DNA from: Acestrorhynchus altus
Lineage: Eukaryota; Chordata; Actinopteri; Characiformes; Acestrorhynchidae
Assembly (NCBI GenBank): GCA_034509495.1
Contig: JAVGWO010000026.1
Coordinates: 1,333,909-1,397,908 of the forward strand
Reading direction: 5' to 3'
DNA length: 64,000 nucleotides
In this document: positions 1 through 10,355 of the stretch, in pieces
How positions within the stretch are numbered: position 1 is the first letter of the stretch
Layout: each line of letters opens with the position of its first letter
Made by a program: the position numbers and the translations under genes
The notes under the pieces: model-generated
What the model was told of the DNA's origin: nothing
Database searches by the model: none
The model's input: only the letters and a program-made list of their open reading frames with translations

Positions 1-321
1 TGTTTTGTAGATACAGAGTTGAAAATGCATCAAACTTAGAAATACATACATAATGTTAAGAAGCTGTCACAGAATACAAAATATTGTATCTTTTTTAATA
101 AAATTGTCACAGAACCTTATATTTCAAAGGGAAAAGAATTTGGACACATTTAAAAAATTGTTTGATTACATTAAGACATTTTTCTTCAATAGATTTAATG
201 GGAATATGTGCTGTTTCTGGACATGTTATCCATGCTACTCTAATGCCCTTCAGAGTACAGGCTGGGCTAAAGGATTTAAGGAGAGGGACATGCTGAGATC
301 TTTCACATTTCTTTCTTCCAG

Positions 322-1642
322 GTGCAAAGTATCAGAATGAGTGTCCTAAACAGCACTACATCCCTGTGTATCTGGTGGTGAGTGGAGTGTTTGGTTTGGT
401 CTGTGCCCTGTTTGCCTGCCTGACCTCCCGTCTGCCCTATCAAGATATTCTCTGCACTCTCTCGACCACCCTGCTGTCTATCTTCATGTTCTGCTGGTTA
501 ATTATTGGTGAGGGGTGGGATGGGGATGTGAGAGGAGATAGAAGTATATAGATGAAAATAGAAAGAAAAGAGTAGAAAGTGCAATACAGTGTTAATTTTT
601 TCAGTCTTGTCATTCATAGGTGATGCTACTGTATCCTAACTGTGCTCACTTTTGCACAGTAGAATGTATACTGGTCAACCATAACATTATGACCACCTCC
701 TTGCCTCTATACTCACAACCTATTGTATTGGCTCCACTGATCATACAGGAGATCTTTGTAGTTCTATAATTACAAACTGTAGTCCATCTGTTTCTCTGCA
801 CACTTTGTTTGCTTCCTTTCACACTGTTCTTCAACTTTCTGGACCCCACAATGCCACCACAGTGGTGGGTCATTCTCAGCATTGCAGTGACACGGACATG
901 GTAATGGTGTGTTAGTATGTGTTGCGCTGGTACAAGTGGATCAAACACAGCAGTGCTGCTGGACTGTTTTAACACCGTGTCCAATCTATTAAACACTCTT
1001 AGTTGCTTCACCTTGTCGTCAGGCGCAGACGCTCATCTGTTTCTGTTTCTAGTCCTTCATTGGTGCTCACAGAATGCTGCTGGCTGGATATTTCTTATTT
1101 GTGGAATATTCTCAGTCCAGCAGTGACACTGAGGGGTTTAAACACCAGCAGCACTGCTGTTTCTGATCCGCTTGTACCAGTGCAACACACACACCACCAC
1201 CATGTGAGGTACGTATGTACTTAGGTACTTATTTATCAAACCATGTGTTGGATGAGAACTATAAATAATACTTGACTAGTATGTGGAGAGCTTTGTAAAT
1301 GCTTCATTGAACACAGTGAAACCACTAATTTTTGCATTTTCTTTTTAATATTAGTGTAAACTGTGAAAGTAAACTCTTACTGCTCAGATAAGGAGCTCAT
1401 TTTCAGGTGATGTGTCTGTAAATCTAAAGGGAAATTCTTTTACAGGCAATGTGTGGATCTACTCCATCTACCTCCCCAACTTTAATTCGACTCTACCTGG
1501 AGAGCCCTACTGCAATAAAACCCTCTACATATTTGCCATGTGGATCAGCACAGTGTCATACGTTGTGTATGTAGGACTGTTGTTGGTGGTGTGCTATAAA
1601 CACACTTGTATGGGTCAGTCGGAATCACAAAATGTCACCTGA
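322..1642 (+). CDS. TMEM272-like membrane protein, copy 1 (5' part outside window)
   Basis: Two exons are visible, 322-507 and 1446-1642, joined in phase 1 (donor at 508, acceptor tacag at 1441-1445). The first begins after a clear acceptor (tttcttccag) and encodes a Cys-containing loop (NECPKQHYIPVYL) and two hydrophobic helices (from VYLVVSGVFG and from STTLLSIFMF). The second encodes WIYSIYLPNF, an extracellular loop with NST and NKT N-glycosylation sequons, a last helix (FAMWISTVSYVVYVGLLLVV) and a short tail ending in TGA at 1640-1642. Layout and exon phases match the complete gene at 3669-5409, so this is a tandem paralogue. By that comparison it lacks a start exon and a first-helix exon, which should lie left of base 1. 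TMEM272-type proteins are small four-helix membrane proteins of unknown function; the family name is from memory. An AATAAA at 1861-1866 may be its polyadenylation signal. Confidence 0.68.
645..1205. mobile_element. Non-autonomous inverted-repeat element in intron of TMEM272-like copy 1
   Basis: This is a dispersed fish repeat that opens with a tail of the type 'ccataacattatgaccacc'. It contains long inverted arms at about 921-962 and 1147-1190 (cagtgctgctgg against ccagcagcactg), with roughly 185 bases between them. The open frames across it are by-products of the repeat. The right-hand terminus that full copies carry seems to be missing. I recognise the repeat type but not its class; a hairpin-type DNA element is most likely. 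Confidence 0.6.
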
Positions 1643-2589
1643 GGATGTTTTAAATTTCTGTTGTAGGGTTTCTGTTTCCCCCCAACACACATAGTTATAC
1701 TCCATTTGCCAAATTTGAACTTCTAAATGCACAATAATCTGTGATCACACAAGGAAATTAAACTAATATACAGTTAATGCAACTAAAGTGAAAAGCAATT
1801 TGGGCCTCAATACTTAATACTCAACACTTAAAATAACAGTGATATAGATAAATAATTATTAATAAACTTAATTGAGTAAATAAACAAAACATCTAAGTAT
1901 TTGTGTGTTCTTATTTTTATCAGGCACTTTCAAGGGCATTTGATAAACTTAAGATTTTGATCCTTTTGATCTGTATTTCATATTTTACTTGTTATGGTGT
2001 TTAGAAGGTTTGTATGACTGATATAAAACATGGTGCAAATGGTGCTCTTTGAACAACTATTCTCAGATAAGTGCACAAACAACCCCCCCTGGAATGGATG
2101 ATTGTGGTTATTTTTATGCCAGTTTTTAATCCATGAACTATACCATAATTAACAAACAGTTGGTGTTTAACTACACAGAGATTGCTCACTCATTAAGCCT
2201 GTTTTTTTTTTTTTCGGAGAATTACTTGCACATACACTTATTACACATCATTTGAGATGCTCTTCTATCATTTCCCATTTCCCTAGTGCATTTGCTGAGC
2301 ACTGCATCTATAATATCATTTCTGGTTTCTCCCATAGACCTCATTCCTGATTGTTACATACAGTTGCTAAACATCAAGGAATCACTCAGATTTCTGGTCT
2401 CTGATACATCAAGAATAGGATCCAGGATGTTGGTCTTAAATAAAAAAAAATAGGGATAGTGGCATCTAGTGGACAAGGATAATCTGCTACATAGTGTAAT
2501 TACAAAGTGTAATTACTAATAGTCCACATTGTAATTGTAAATTGCATGTAATTATATTAGTCAGAAAGACAGATGCTCACAGCCTAAAA

Positions 2590-3090
2590 TGTCTATACTG
2601 TGGCATGTAAATGTTTGGGCAACCCTGGGCAAAATCACTGCTAATGTGAACAGTAAAGCAAGTTAAAGATGAAATTATCTCCAAAAGGCATAGTTAGATG
2701 AAATACACTTAATAAGATGAAACACACTTTTCAACATTTTAAACAATACCAGTGCATTAATTTGACTTTGTACAGTTTTAGAGTGAAGAAGGTTACTTTG
2801 CAAAAGTATAGAAAATCAAATGGGGAACATTTTGAGGGTTGAGGAATTCAAGTAAATCCTTGAAGCAAACATAACACCATCTACAAAGACATGGATAATG
2901 GTCCTAAAACACACCTTGAAATCCACAATAAACCAAGATTTAATGAATGGAGAAAAAGGATGGACTCTTGTCAAACAGAGTTGGGGCACTGATGTAGCAT
3001 GGGCATGTATGGCTGAGTTCGTGAAAGCCAAGCACACACAGTTTCAGAAAAATAGTTCCTCTAGTTGCCTGCAATCAGCTGTTACTTAAT
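2590..3090 (+). mobile_element. Decayed Tc1/mariner-type transposon, internally deleted
   Basis: The left end reads 'taaatgtttgggcaaccctg', the terminal motif of a common teleost Tc1-like element. From about 2855 come transposase-like fragments (KTWIMVLKHTLKSTINQD in the frame opening at 2898), corresponding to the region around the second catalytic aspartate. Most of the transposase between the terminus and this fragment is missing and stops interrupt the rest. Family resemblance is from memory. Confidence 0.6.
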
Positions 3091-3210
3091 TTCCATCCAC
3101 ATCCTGCCTTCTTCTCGGGTGTTTTACAACATGTTTTTCTTTGTTTTAAAATAAGAAAAATGTTCAAGTATCTAAAAGCATACTTCTACATACTCATACA
3201 TTAATGGATA

Positions 3211-3378
3211 GTTTGGAGGCATTACTTGTGAGACTAAATTAAGATCTATTGCTCTTAAGAGGCTAAACTGTAGTTTCTAGTAGAGTGTGATGCTTAAATA
3301 CTATGGTGTACAAAAATGTGTTATATCCCAATATTATGTAATGAGTTTTAATATGTGAAACTAAAAACTACAATCATT
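3211..3378 (+). repeat. Long direct repeat, copy 1
   Basis: About 165 bases, starting gtttggaggcattacttgtg, recur almost unchanged at 4867-5034. Only a handful of differences are visible. The similarity continues upstream (about 3166-3190 against 4703-4727), but copy 2 has about 130 extra bases in between. It lies just 5' of the first exon of the second TMEM272-like gene. Confidence 0.85.
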
Positions 3379-3668
3379 CATTACAATTAAATGAACATAT
3401 AATACTGTAATTCACAAGTATTCATGCTGGATGTCTGTTAGAAGTACTCTTGTAGGCCTGGTCAATTAGTTTCTCAATTCCAAACCTCAAAGCTCTTAGG
3501 CAAGCCTAGTTACCACAGTGCTGTTAAAGTGAAATCACACTTGGACAGTCCTGGCAGAACTGATATAGAACAGGAAAACTAAAGAATGTTTTCTGCCAAG
3601 TGACCTCCTTTCAGAGAATCATTCCTTAAAAAGTGAAATATTTGTTCTTGGTGAGGAATTCTTTGAAC

Positions 3669-5409
3669 ATGCTGGACAGGACTGCTGAAAGAGAGGAAGT
3701 CTATAAGGCATTCATTGGTAAGAAACATGTGTTTAAATTATTTGAATATATACACTGATCATCCATAATATTTATGGCTGTCTTATATGTTAGATAGCAA
3801 GCGAACAATCAGTTCTTTAAGTTGATGTATTAAAAGTAGGAAAATGGGCAAGCATTAGGATCTGAGCAACTTTGACAAGAGCCAAACTGTGATGGCTAGC
3901 CAACTGGGTCAGAACATCTCTAAAATATCAGACAGGTCTTGTGGGTTCCAAGTGGTTAAAAAAAACCAACTTGTAGCAGGGTGACAGGGTCATGGGTGTC
4001 TAAGGCTCACTGATGCTTAATGAGTATCTGTTGTGGTAACACAAGGGGGGCCTGCTAGGTGCTAATGTTCTATCTTCTCAATGTATATTACACAGCATTT
4101 ATGTCATATGTTATTTCATAACAATGCATTATCTGTTGTGCCTTTTAGTGATGCTGAATCTAATTGCATGGATGGTTTTGATAGCAGCTGCAGGACTAGG
4201 TAAACAGCACATTGATTTTTATTGATCAGTAATACGACATACTCATTTATTGGTCAATATTCAACAGAATTACAGTTTTGCTTGTTTATGTATTGGACGA
4301 ATATAACAGAAAGTACAAAAAGGTTAGCTTGTATGCAATCTGACATGAATAATATGAAAATAGAGCCTAGTGTTTATTTTTGCCATTTATTGCATTCATC
4401 AAATTATTTATTTAATTTAACAGGAACCATTCATTTCCATGAGTGTCCAATCCAGCCTCACATCCCTATTTATCTGATTATAATTGGAGCTTGTGGTATC
4501 ATTTCACTGATGCTGATCTACCTGAAGAACACCCTAAATGAAGGAGCACTGAGTCATTTCTGCACAATCTGTATTTTCTGCATCCTCCTAATCAGCATTT
4601 TCTGGATTTTTATGGGTAAGAAAGAAACAGGAAAGAACAAATGAAGATGAACATTGTAGATAAACCATGTGCAATATTTCAGAAAAATCAAGAAAAAAAA
4701 GTAAATGTATCTAAAAGCATACTCTGCCATTAATGGAGTGTCCTAGACTAAAAATGAAAGTGCCTCAAGTTTTCTTTTTAGCAAAACAGGTTCTCTAAAT
4801 AAAAATTAATTGACAGGAGAGTGCAACACAAGCGTCTGCATCAATTATTCTTTTCTTTCTGTAAGTGTTTGGAGGCATTACTTGTGAGGCTAAATTAAGA
4901 TCTATTGCTCTTAAGAGGCTAAACTGTAGTTTCTAGTAGAGTGTGATGCTTAAATACTATGGTGTACAAAAAATGTCTTATATCCCAATATTATGTAATG
5001 AGTTTTAATAAGTTCAACTAAAAATTACATTCCTGTCAAGAGTGGTTCTATGTGCACATTTCATTTAATTTCATTTAATTTCATTTAATTTCATGCTGTT
5101 TGTACCCATACTGTATATAGTTTATCCAGCAGTGGATTAAAAATAAGTAACAAAAAATCTTATAATTTTGCATATAATTATTTCCAAATTTGCTTTTCAG
5201 GAACCTTTTGGGTTTATTCCATATATACTCCAAAATATGACTCTTCAGATGGAAGACACTGTCAGAGGACCCTTTATCTGTTTGCATTTTGGTTCAGCAA
5301 CTTGTGCTTCTTGTGTTTATTCATAGTGTTTACTTACTGCACGTCCCATCTCCTGTACAAATGTTTTCTATCTGGTCCACATTGTGTCTATGCACAAATA
5401 CAATGTTAG
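3669..5409 (+). CDS. TMEM272-like membrane protein, copy 2 (complete, 166 aa)
   Basis: Four exons fit in frame: 3669-3717, 4149-4199, 4424-4615 and 5201-5409, each with GT-AG borders (cattg/gtaaga, ccttttag, cag/gaacc, ttttcag/gaacc). The product starts MLDRTAEREEVYKAF, a short cytosolic N-terminus. Four hydrophobic segments follow: from VMLNLIAWMVLI, PIYLIIIGACGIISLMLIYL, FCTICIFCILLISIFWIF and LYLFAFWFSNLCFLCLFIVF. It ends in a Cys-rich tail with TAG at 5407-5409. Loops carry the same HECPIQPHIP and WVYSIYTPKY motifs as copy 1, so the two are tandem paralogues. Molecular function of the family is unknown; the TMEM272 name is by resemblance. The ATG at 3669 is chosen because it opens a short exon whose phase joins exon 2. 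An AATAAA sits about 30 bases past the stop. Confidence 0.72.
3745..4070 (+). mobile_element. Tc1-like transposon fragment in intron 1 of TMEM272-like copy 2
   Basis: It begins with the terminal-type motif acactgatcatccataata and continues with the start of a Tc1-family transposase region (GCAAGCGAACAATCAGTTCT, then tctgagcaactttgacaaga, then agcagggtgacagggtcatg). It is truncated after about 300 bases and carries stops. A second remnant of the same family lies at about 34825-35130. Confidence 0.65.
4867..5034 (+). repeat. Long direct repeat, copy 2
   Basis: Second copy of the block at 3211-3378, about 1,656 bases downstream, in the last intron of the second TMEM272-like gene. It does not resemble a transposon terminus that I know, so local duplication or an uncatalogued dispersed repeat are both possible. 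Confidence 0.85.
5058..5094 (+). repeat. Tandem 10-bp repeat (tcatttaatt)
   Basis: Three and a half exact tandem copies of tcatttaatt, intronic in the second TMEM272-like gene. Confidence 0.9.
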
Positions 5410-5437
5410 TAAACATGTACAAAACATGTAACAGCAT

Positions 5438-5443
5438 AATAAA
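5438..5443 (+). terminator. Candidate polyadenylation signal, TMEM272-like copy 2
   Basis: AATAAA about 30 bases after the TAG at 5407-5409, with T-rich sequence downstream. If used, the 3' UTR is very short. Confidence 0.45.
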
Positions 5444-5559
5444 CATGTAACATCATATTGATTTTTATGCTGAATATTATATGGTCTTTAACTGTAATGC
5501 ATATGATGTTGGTATGACTAGAAGGTGGTTAGATTTAGTTGTGAAATTCCTTATAGCTG

Positions 5560-5963
5560 TAGAAAACACGTGGTTCTGGTGGTCTTGGTGGTCCTGCCCC
5601 CACTGATCTAACAGGCTGAGAGGTCAGTGACACGCAGCCAATGAGCTGCGTGGGAAAAGCCCATCCGCGCGCATGTTCCCGCCTCCTGTAGAGTTCCTCT
5701 ACTCGTATTCGCACTGACACCGCAACCTGATTGGTCAGTAGGGTCTTAAAAGCGCTGCGCTACATCAAAGTAATAACCAATTGTGGCGGAGAGGGCGGGG
5801 CTTGTCGGAATACAGGTGGGAGGGGAATATCGAGCCGGTGAACCAAAACATTCGTGGAAAAGACCAGGATGATGTGATTTCAGGCTGTTTTGAAGTGTTT
5901 ACTGCGTTTTGGACATGCTCTGCCACGTTTCCCTAAGTTGATAGAAAACCTCTCTGTCTTGTT
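5560..5963 (+). promoter_or_regulatory. CpG-rich promoter region of cda
   Basis: A sharp rise in G+C and CpG against AT-rich flanks, ending at the first cda exon. It contains a CCAAT box at 5638-5642, an inverted CCAAT (attgg) at 5730-5734 and a GC box (gggcggggc) at 5793-5801. No TATA box is evident. This looks like a broadly active promoter; the transcription start is not resolved. Confidence 0.65.
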
Positions 5964-8189
5964 ATGGCTGGTAAGTAGACATTTGTTGAGTTGAGAGATG
6001 AATATTCAGAACACATGACCTGTAAGTAGCCTGTAGCTCAGTGGATGTGGAGCTGACTCCCCTGCACTGTCGGGTAACCCGAGCCTAGTCCAGAGAAACA
6101 ACGTCAGTTCTCTCCTCTTTCAGCTCACACCCTACCACCCATGTCCTCCAGACTGTCTGCCAGGGCTGCTTTCCTTCCTCAGACAGTTTAAACAGAAATA
6201 TAGAAAATAAGAAGCAGAAATCATGTGTTTTCCCCCTAAAACTGACAACAAGATGAATCAGTATTCTATTACAAAAATGCTGACGTCATGGATAAGGACA
6301 GCAAATGGATCACATTGCCAAAAGGATCCTACATAGATTTGCACTTTTATACATCACAGTTCCAAACAACCCAGTGAGCAACATAAACAGAATACCTACA
6401 TTTACAAGATTTAAATGGAACAGTTCTGTAGAAATGGAAATGCAGCAAGTGATCAGTGTGAGTAAATGAAACTCAGCAGAACCGTCACTGGAATAATTTC
6501 CGAAAAGTTTAACCAGTTTGCATTGCTTATTTACTTATTAGTAATCAAAAATCAAAACAAACAACAATCAAAAACAACAATAATGATAATAAATATAGCT
6601 GCAAGCAGCCATTTTCAGGGCCCAGGCACTTATTAGCCCAGTGAGGCCCAATATGTCAGTATTTGACCCGTTCATGGGAGAGAAGCCACTTTTTGTGTCC
6701 GGCTCAAAGGACTGCATTTACTGGGCAGCCATGGTTAGGGAACCACCTTTGAGACTAGAAGGTTGCTGTTTTGATTCCCTGAACTGGCAGGACATGTAAC
6801 CAGTAACCTGCAACCCAACCACCAAAATACAACCAGACTTTGTGCAATAAACAGTTAACAAGTGCAATAATATTGTGCAATACCCCTCCTACAGGACTCT
6901 ATGTTACAATATAGATAGATAGTGCATGAAAAAAACTCTCTATATTATATATTCTTTATATTTCTGTAGTGTTTCTTTACTAAATTATTATCTTCATTTT
7001 CTAATCTTTGCTGGACTGTATTGATGCTGCTGCTGGAACCTTAATTTCCCTGAGGGACCCTCCCAATGGATCAATAAAGTTCTATCTAATCTAATTTAAT
7101 CTAATCTAATGACTGAAATGCCCCTGAGCTGCTCCCCGGGTGCTGTGAATAGGGCTGCCCACCGTTCTGGGCATGTACGCTCACTGTCGCTAGTGTGTGA
7201 ATTTACTAGTGTGTATGTGTGTGTTTCACTGCATGGATGTGTTAAATGCAGAGAACAAATTCCCCTGTGTGCAAACTTTGGTGGTGGGGGGAGGTGTTAG
7301 CTGCATTTTAGGGTACCTTCTAGGTTGCAGAAATGTTAACTTCATGGGATGGTTTGTATAAAAGCATTTGTAAAGACTGTTCCATTTAAGAAATGAAGAC
7401 GGGCGAGCCGTTAAAATAATTAAAAGTGCAGATCTTTTCTAAAGAGAAATTGCAAAAACAGCCACTGACCACATGTTCCTGGAGGAAACTCTGAAAGGAA
7501 TCCACAAAAGCAGGAAAAGACGAGTTTATGATAATCAACAGCTTGTGTGATTGGCTGCTCACATGACAAAATCTAGTCAAACAAACAAACAAACAAAGCG
7601 TATTTAATCATTTTCAATTCTGTTTGTTTAAATCTATTCAGTTATTTATTAGCACAAAAGTTAACAATATGATATTGCATTATAGCATTCAGCTTGTGGC
7701 AGTACCAAAATAACACAAATAGAGTGTATATTTGATACATATATTGTAGGTTAAAGTTTAAGCCTTTTCTGGGGTAATCTAATGAATCAAACTCCACCAA
7801 TTACTCCACCAACTTGACACAAATCTAGTCAGAACACAATACTTCAATATAACCAAAAAAGAAGAAGGGTTTTAGGACAATAATGAAGGCAGTACTTGTT
7901 TTTAACAAGTCAAAAATGATAAAGATTCATATAGAAGTTGGATGTTTAGATATGGATACAATCCATATAGATCAGTAACACATATGTTCTGTTTGGTCCT
8001 ATTCCTAGTTCCACTAAGTATTAGGGTTTGCACCTCCCTGTTAGCTAGGAGTTCAGTCACGCAAGCAACAAGTAGAGGGCACTATATTAAAGGCATTACT
8101 GTTTGTTTCCAAGCAGGAGGTGAAAATAGCTGAAACTATTGCTGTTTTTTACTGAAACTGCTGGGTGTAGTCAAGCAGTGTTATGTTGT

Positions 8190-8269
<80 letters not shown>

Positions 8270-8588
8270 TCATGCTACACTTCCTGTTTGTTTTAAATTC
8301 ACTCAGTAATTATCTTATCTCTTAATGCTGATGCTTCCTGTCCTGATCCATTTTATTGGTCAAGTTGCAGAACTGGTCGCAAAGTGCTTGCAGGCACGTG
8401 AAATGGCTTACTGTCCCTACAGCCATTTCCCTGTTGGTGCTGCGATATTGACATCAGGAGGCACCATAATCACAGGTAAAGTACACATAATGAAATTGTC
8501 TGTGTGTAATTCTTGGAAAATGCTTTCAGTACTGTGTGCACCTGGATTATATTTAAGTGAATAAGAACACCTTGAATACCCTGAAATG

Positions 8589-8649
<61 letters not shown>

Positions 8650-10355
8650 GCAGGCTGCAATGTAGAGAATGCTTCCTACGGCCTTACAGTATGTGCAGAG
8701 AGAACTGCTATACAGCGAGCTGTGGCTGAGGGCCACAGAAGTTTCACAGCTATAGCAGTCACATGGTAAAGTACATGCCATACTCTGCAGTACATTCCAT
8801 CTTCTAATGACAACATGGCTTATTGACCTGCACCTCCCTTGCATTTTTGCTTCTGTAGTTGCTGGCTGGACAGGCCTAACAGGGCTTTTGCAAAAAATTC
8901 CATCCAACATGAATCAATGAATCTTTATTTTGACTCGAAAGTACATTGGGGGTGATTTCAGTTTTCAGTGATTCCAAGCATTTAGAAAATAAAGGGAATG
9001 AAAGAAAAAAGTAAAATAAAACTTAATCAGCTTAAACTTTCAAAAACCTTCTGTGTTGTGGCCAATCAAAACTAAACAGGTGAGACAACACCTCATTTAA
9101 AATGTGTTACACACTGAACATTTATGTATGCTTGGTAGGTATGTTTCTTTTTCTTGAGGTTGGATAAGATTTTTCTCCAGTATTCTGTAAAATCTGTCCA
9201 ATCTGGCAAGGGCTGCTATGAAAGAAAACATTTTTGGACAAAACATGGATCAGACTCCGACTCTTGCTTTATTTTCATTAACACCATTTGATGTGATAGA
9301 ATGAAATACTGCTACTCCGGCTCAATTTACCGCACAAATTAAAAGAGGTTAAATGTGATAAATGAAAAAATAGAAATAGACTAATAGAGCTAAAATAAAA
9401 GAAGTTAAATAAATATCTAAGTAAAGGTATTGCACAATGTACTGCAGCAGAAACGGCTTGAGTTGTAAGGTGCAGTAGTGTACCTTAGGTAGTAGCAGAA
9501 TCAGGATTAGTTAGTGTTTACACATTTACACATTGTTAATTACACATTGTCAATTAACCGTAATTGTTTTTGCTTTTTTCACAGTGATATTAAAGACAGT
9601 TTTGTAGGACCATGTGGGGCATGTCGACAAGTATTAATGGAGGTAAGAGTTCCCACTTCTGCCTATTATCATTAAAATTAGGTCTGTCACAATAATTACA
9701 TTACTGACATAAAGTACTATATATAAATATGACATCAATCATTTTTGCTGTCACCCATTATGTTTTTTATGATAGCCCAATAAAGTAAATTAGCTAATAT
9801 GCTGGTTTTATTAGAAACAGCAGTTTTTTAATTATATTTTATTTTATTTAGGATAGAAAATAATAGGTTTCACATTCACCAAGCTATTCCTAGATATCAC
9901 TGTGGCTGTCCAGTCAGATACAGGGAATAGATGCACACAAAGGTGTGGTTTTGTAATAAATAATGAATAAACAACTGAATACAATCAGATGCGCCTCATT
10001 ATGAGTACAAGTGTACATAATAACAGTAACTCTTTACAGTTGTAGAATGACATGGGCACAATGTCAAATCAAGAATGTAAAATGTCTTAAATTGAAAATA
10101 ATATAGTTTATGACAATTATGTTTGCACAATATATTACCCAAACAAAAGCAGTTGTTGTGACAGGCCTCTATATTTGAACTGTTTGTTCTAACCTCATTT
10201 ATTCAATGCATTTATTCACCCAGTTTCCTTTGTTCTGTCAGTTTGGTACAGAATGGGACATTTACCTGACCAAACCAGATGGTTCCTATAAGAAAACCAG
10301 CCTGAGAGACCTGCTGCCTTTAGCATTCAGCCCAGCTCACTTGGCAAAAGACTAA
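5964..10355 (+). CDS. cda: Cytidine deaminase (131 aa, complete)
   Basis: Hydrolytic deamination of cytidine and deoxycytidine to uridine and deoxyuridine; a cytosolic zinc enzyme of pyrimidine salvage, normally a tetramer. Exons: 5964-5970 (ATGGCTG only), 8371-8475, 8654-8765, 9585-9642 and 10242-10355, all with GT-AG borders and consistent phases. The protein shows AYCPYSHFPVGAA (substrate pocket), GCNVENASY, the catalytic CAERTA (Cys zinc ligand, Glu proton shuttle) near residue 60, and PCGACRQV with the other two zinc cysteines near 94-97. It ends LPLAFSPAHLAKD, then TAA at 10353-10355. Length is a little under the human enzyme (146 aa), mainly at the N-terminus. The start is set by the seven-base first exon directly after the CpG promoter. 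Two acceptors six bases apart at exon 2 could give MAEL or MAVAEL starts. The exon 3 acceptor lies against a GT microsatellite. Confidence 0.93.
6721..7295 (+). mobile_element. tRNA-type SINE split by a LINE 3' fragment
   Basis: The 5' part (6721-6796) has a SINE head (tggttagggaaccaccttt, agaaggttgctgttttgatt) ending ..gacatg. The 3' part resumes at about 7112 as actgaaatgcccctgagc, then gctccccgggtgctgtg and ccgttctgggcatgtacgct, a familiar teleost SINE body. The two halves read as one SINE if 6797-7111 is removed. It lies in cda intron 1. Confidence 0.65.
6797..7111 (+). mobile_element. LINE 3'-end fragment inserted in the SINE
   Basis: The sequence ends with a LINE tail: 'aatttccctgagggaccc', 'ggatcaataaag', then a short tandem tail of tctaatctaatt units. 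A minimal shared ATG at 6794-6796 and 7109-7111 marks the junctions. The 5' end is truncated, as is usual for reverse-transcribed copies. Confidence 0.6.
8191..8267. repeat. (TA)n microsatellite
   Basis: About 38 TA units in cda intron 1, roughly 100 bases upstream of exon 2. Long perfect dinucleotides of this kind are length-polymorphic and prone to assembly error. Confidence 0.98.
8590..8653 (+). repeat. (GT)n microsatellite abutting the cda exon 3 acceptor
   Basis: About 28 GT units (8590-8646) followed by atggcag and then exon 3 at 8654. The repeat takes the place of the normal polypyrimidine tract. The intron is only 178 bases, so the tract is a third of it. Confidence 0.95.

Larger units (their letters stand above)
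1643..3668. other. Intergenic DNA between the two TMEM272-like genes
   Basis: AT-rich, with no supported gene. It holds a candidate polyadenylation signal at 1861-1866 for the upstream gene, a decayed Tc1-like element (about 2590-3090) and copy 1 of a duplicated non-coding block (3211-3378). No exon with splice sites and membrane-protein coding potential was seen. Confidence 0.6.

Noticed and set aside
6024..6090. tRNA-like sequence (tagctcagtgg)
   Set aside because: An A-box-like motif is present, but no matching acceptor stem, anticodon stem or B box at the right spacing; at best a SINE trace.
8470..8910. 146-codon minus-strand open frame across cda exons
   Set aside because: Its core is the translated GT/CA microsatellite, and it runs antisense through verified cda exons.
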